Of a stretch of 5,902 nucleotides of DNA, positions 5,485 through 5,902 are shown in pieces. The translations under genes were made by a program, and so were the position numbers. The DNA lies in the NCBI GenBank assembly GCA_041651335.1, contig JBAZJL010000015.1, forward strand, positions 1-5,902, in the 5' to 3' direction. This DNA comes from UBA6220 sp041651335 (GTDB taxonomy: Bacteria; Patescibacteriota; Minisyncoccia; Minisyncoccales; Minisyncoccaceae). Positions within the stretch are counted from its first letter, which is position 1. Each line of letters starts with the position of its first letter. The notes beneath the pieces are model-generated. The model saw only the letters and a list, made by a program, of their open reading frames with translations. It was not told the DNA's origin and ran no database searches.

Positions 5485-5598
5485 CCCATGTTTGGGAGCT
5501 CCCTCACATAAACTTCTGGTGAAGTTTTGTTCGGGTCCCGGCTCGCAACCGTCGTTGCTCCGCCTTTGATTGGTTACAATCAAACCCCCAAACATGGG
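5485..5598. repeat. Hairpin element, version 2, bounded by 12-bp inverted repeats
   Basis: The ends are CCCATGTTTGGG (5485-5496) and its exact complement CCCAAACATGGG (5587-5598). Between them are: hairpin 1, AAACTTC and GAAGTTT around TGGT (5510-5527); the linker TCGGGTCCCGGCTC; hairpin 2, GCAAC and GTTGC around CGTC (5545-5558); CTCCGCC; and hairpin 3, TTTGATTG and CAATCAAA around GTTA (5565-5584). No coding frame is evident. It resembles a non-autonomous, MITE- or REP-like element. It lies in the 519-bp stretch right of the pilin-like gene, whose remainder holds that gene's promoter, a long inverted repeat and the right-hand tandem array. Confidence 0.8.
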
Positions 5599-5645
5599 CC
5601 TAAAATAAAAAATATGATTCGAGAATGTTTGGGGGTTTGATTGTA
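5575..5645. repeat. 21-bp perfect inverted repeat
   Basis: Positions 5575-5595 are exactly complementary to 5625-5645, with a 29-nt A/T-rich spacer. The left arm overlaps hairpin 3 and the right terminal inverted repeat of the element at 5485-5598. The right arm is thus an additional partial, inverted copy of that element's end. The three pairings are mutually exclusive. Confidence 0.9.
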
Positions 5646-5698
5646 CTTAATTAAAGAAAAATAACTCCGCCTTCTCGTCCTAATTATCTAAAAGACGC

Positions 5699-5724
5699 AA
5701 AAAAGAGCATGACACTCTCTTTTT
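5699..5724 (-). terminator. Intrinsic terminator, first array unit (duplicated at 5846-5871)
   Basis: On the minus strand AAAAAGAG pairs with CTCTTTTT around a 9-nt loop, and the T-run reaches six. It lies 13 nt downstream of a tRNA 3' end, as expected for a tRNA terminator. The copy at 5846-5871 is probably the working one for the tRNA off the right edge; this one follows the detached fragment. Confidence 0.65.
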
Positions 5725-5737
5725 ATTATATCTATTG

Positions 5738-5755
5738 TGCCTCGGGTGGGACTCG
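5738..5755 (-). pseudogene. Detached 3' end of a second tRNA (18 nt)
   Basis: On the minus strand it reads CGAGT (half T-loop), CCCAC (T-stem 3' strand), CCGAGGC (acceptor 3' strand) and A (discriminator). The matching 5' parts are absent; the hairpin element (5756-5827) lies where the T-stem 5' strand should be. It starts at T-loop position C56, as does the fragment at 110-127, but belongs to a different tRNA. Confidence 0.75.
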
Positions 5756-5827
5756 CCTTCGAATAAATCTCTGGTGAGATTTTTCTCAGGCCGGGCTCGG
5801 GCCCGTCGGCCCTCCGCCTTCTCGTCC
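5756..5827. repeat. Hairpin element, version 3
   Basis: CCTTC is followed by hairpin 1, AAATCTC and GAGATTT around TGGT (5765-5782); the linker TCTCAGGCCGGGCTC; hairpin 2, GGGCC and GGCCC around CGTC (5799-5812); and CTCCGCCTTCTCGTCC. The order and loops match version 2 and the CGTC loop matches version 1, while the stems are different yet fully paired. CCTTC flanks the core on both sides, as a short direct repeat. Confidence 0.8.
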
Positions 5828-5884
5828 TAATTATCTAAAAGACGCAAAAAAGAGCATGACACTCTCTTTTTATTATATCTATTG

Positions 5885-5902
5885 TGCCTCGGGTGGGACT
5901 CG
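5885..5902 (-). tRNA. 3' end of a tRNA gene cut by the window edge (or another detached fragment)
   Basis: It is the same 18 nt as at 5738-5755, ending exactly at the window edge. An intact gene would continue to the right and begin with acceptor GCCTCGG. The anticodon is not visible, so identity cannot be given. If the array continues, this is only another detached end. Confidence 0.5.

Larger units (their letters stand above)
5665..5902. repeat. Tandem direct repeat, 91 bp identical, period 147 bp, carrying another tRNA 3' end
   Basis: Positions 5665-5755 and 5812-5902 are identical. Each unit contains CTCCGCCTTCTCGTCC, a terminator hairpin, and the last 18 nt of a tRNA on the minus strand. 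Between them lie 56 bp holding the core of hairpin element version 3. The window ends at the T-loop, the same tRNA position at which the left array's units end, so the repeat may continue or the intact tRNA may follow. Confidence 0.95.

Noticed and set aside
5545..5558. Integron attC site, suggested by the cassette-like tandem layout and hairpins
   Set aside because: The stems do not contain a GTTRRRY core with its complementary RYYYAAC, and no extrahelical bases or integrase are visible.
5461..5664. A missed small gene or decayed tRNA in the gap right of the pilin-like gene
   Set aside because: No frame of useful length with a plausible start is present, and the foldable parts match the hairpin element, not a cloverleaf.

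Overview
The window looks like a contig from a Candidate Phyla Radiation bacterium (Patescibacteria, Parcubacteria-like). This is inferred from gene content, not from a marker phylogeny. The signs are an AT-rich background, a four-domain S1 protein, a 3D-domain exported protein in which the first family aspartate is replaced by asparagine, a prepilin-headed DUF2341 surface protein, and no recognisable Shine-Dalgarno sequence ahead of any of the four starts. The standard code is read; all four genes end in TAA.

Layout. 1-274: two direct copies of a 127-bp sequence at a 147-bp period, each ending in the last 18 nt of a tRNA gene. The second copy runs into the complete tRNA-Ile(UAU) gene (257-330, minus). 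345-3303: a minus-strand transcription unit reading from right to left, an S1-type RNA-binding/ribosomal protein, then ftsH 10 bp downstream, then the tRNA 14 bp after ftsH. 3304-3538: a divergent promoter region. 3539-4024: a plus-strand exported 3D-domain protein, convergent with the next gene across a shared terminator. 4076-5383: a minus-strand prepilin-like protein fused to DUF2341 and a C-terminal beta-rich region, less AT-rich than its neighbours. 5384-5902: a gene-free stretch with a promoter, a 114-bp hairpin element bounded by 12-bp inverted repeats, a long inverted repeat, and a second tandem array at a 147-bp period. Its units carry the last 18 nt of a different tRNA, whose body is probably just beyond the right edge.

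The housekeeping genes fit together as translation (S1, tRNA) and membrane-protein quality control (FtsH). The 3D protein and the pilin-like protein act at the cell surface.

The most unusual content is a non-coding hairpin element seen in three distinct versions (128-195, 5485-5598, 5756-5827). Each has a first hairpin with a TGGT or TACT loop, a GC-rich linker, and a second hairpin with an invariant CGTC loop. The stem sequences differ between versions but stay fully paired. Two versions sit in tandem arrays whose units contain a tRNA 3' end cut at the same point of the T-loop. This could be a small mobile or amplifying element that uses tRNA 3' ends. The exact 127-bp repeat at the left edge also matches a common assembler k-mer size, so copy number needs long-read confirmation.
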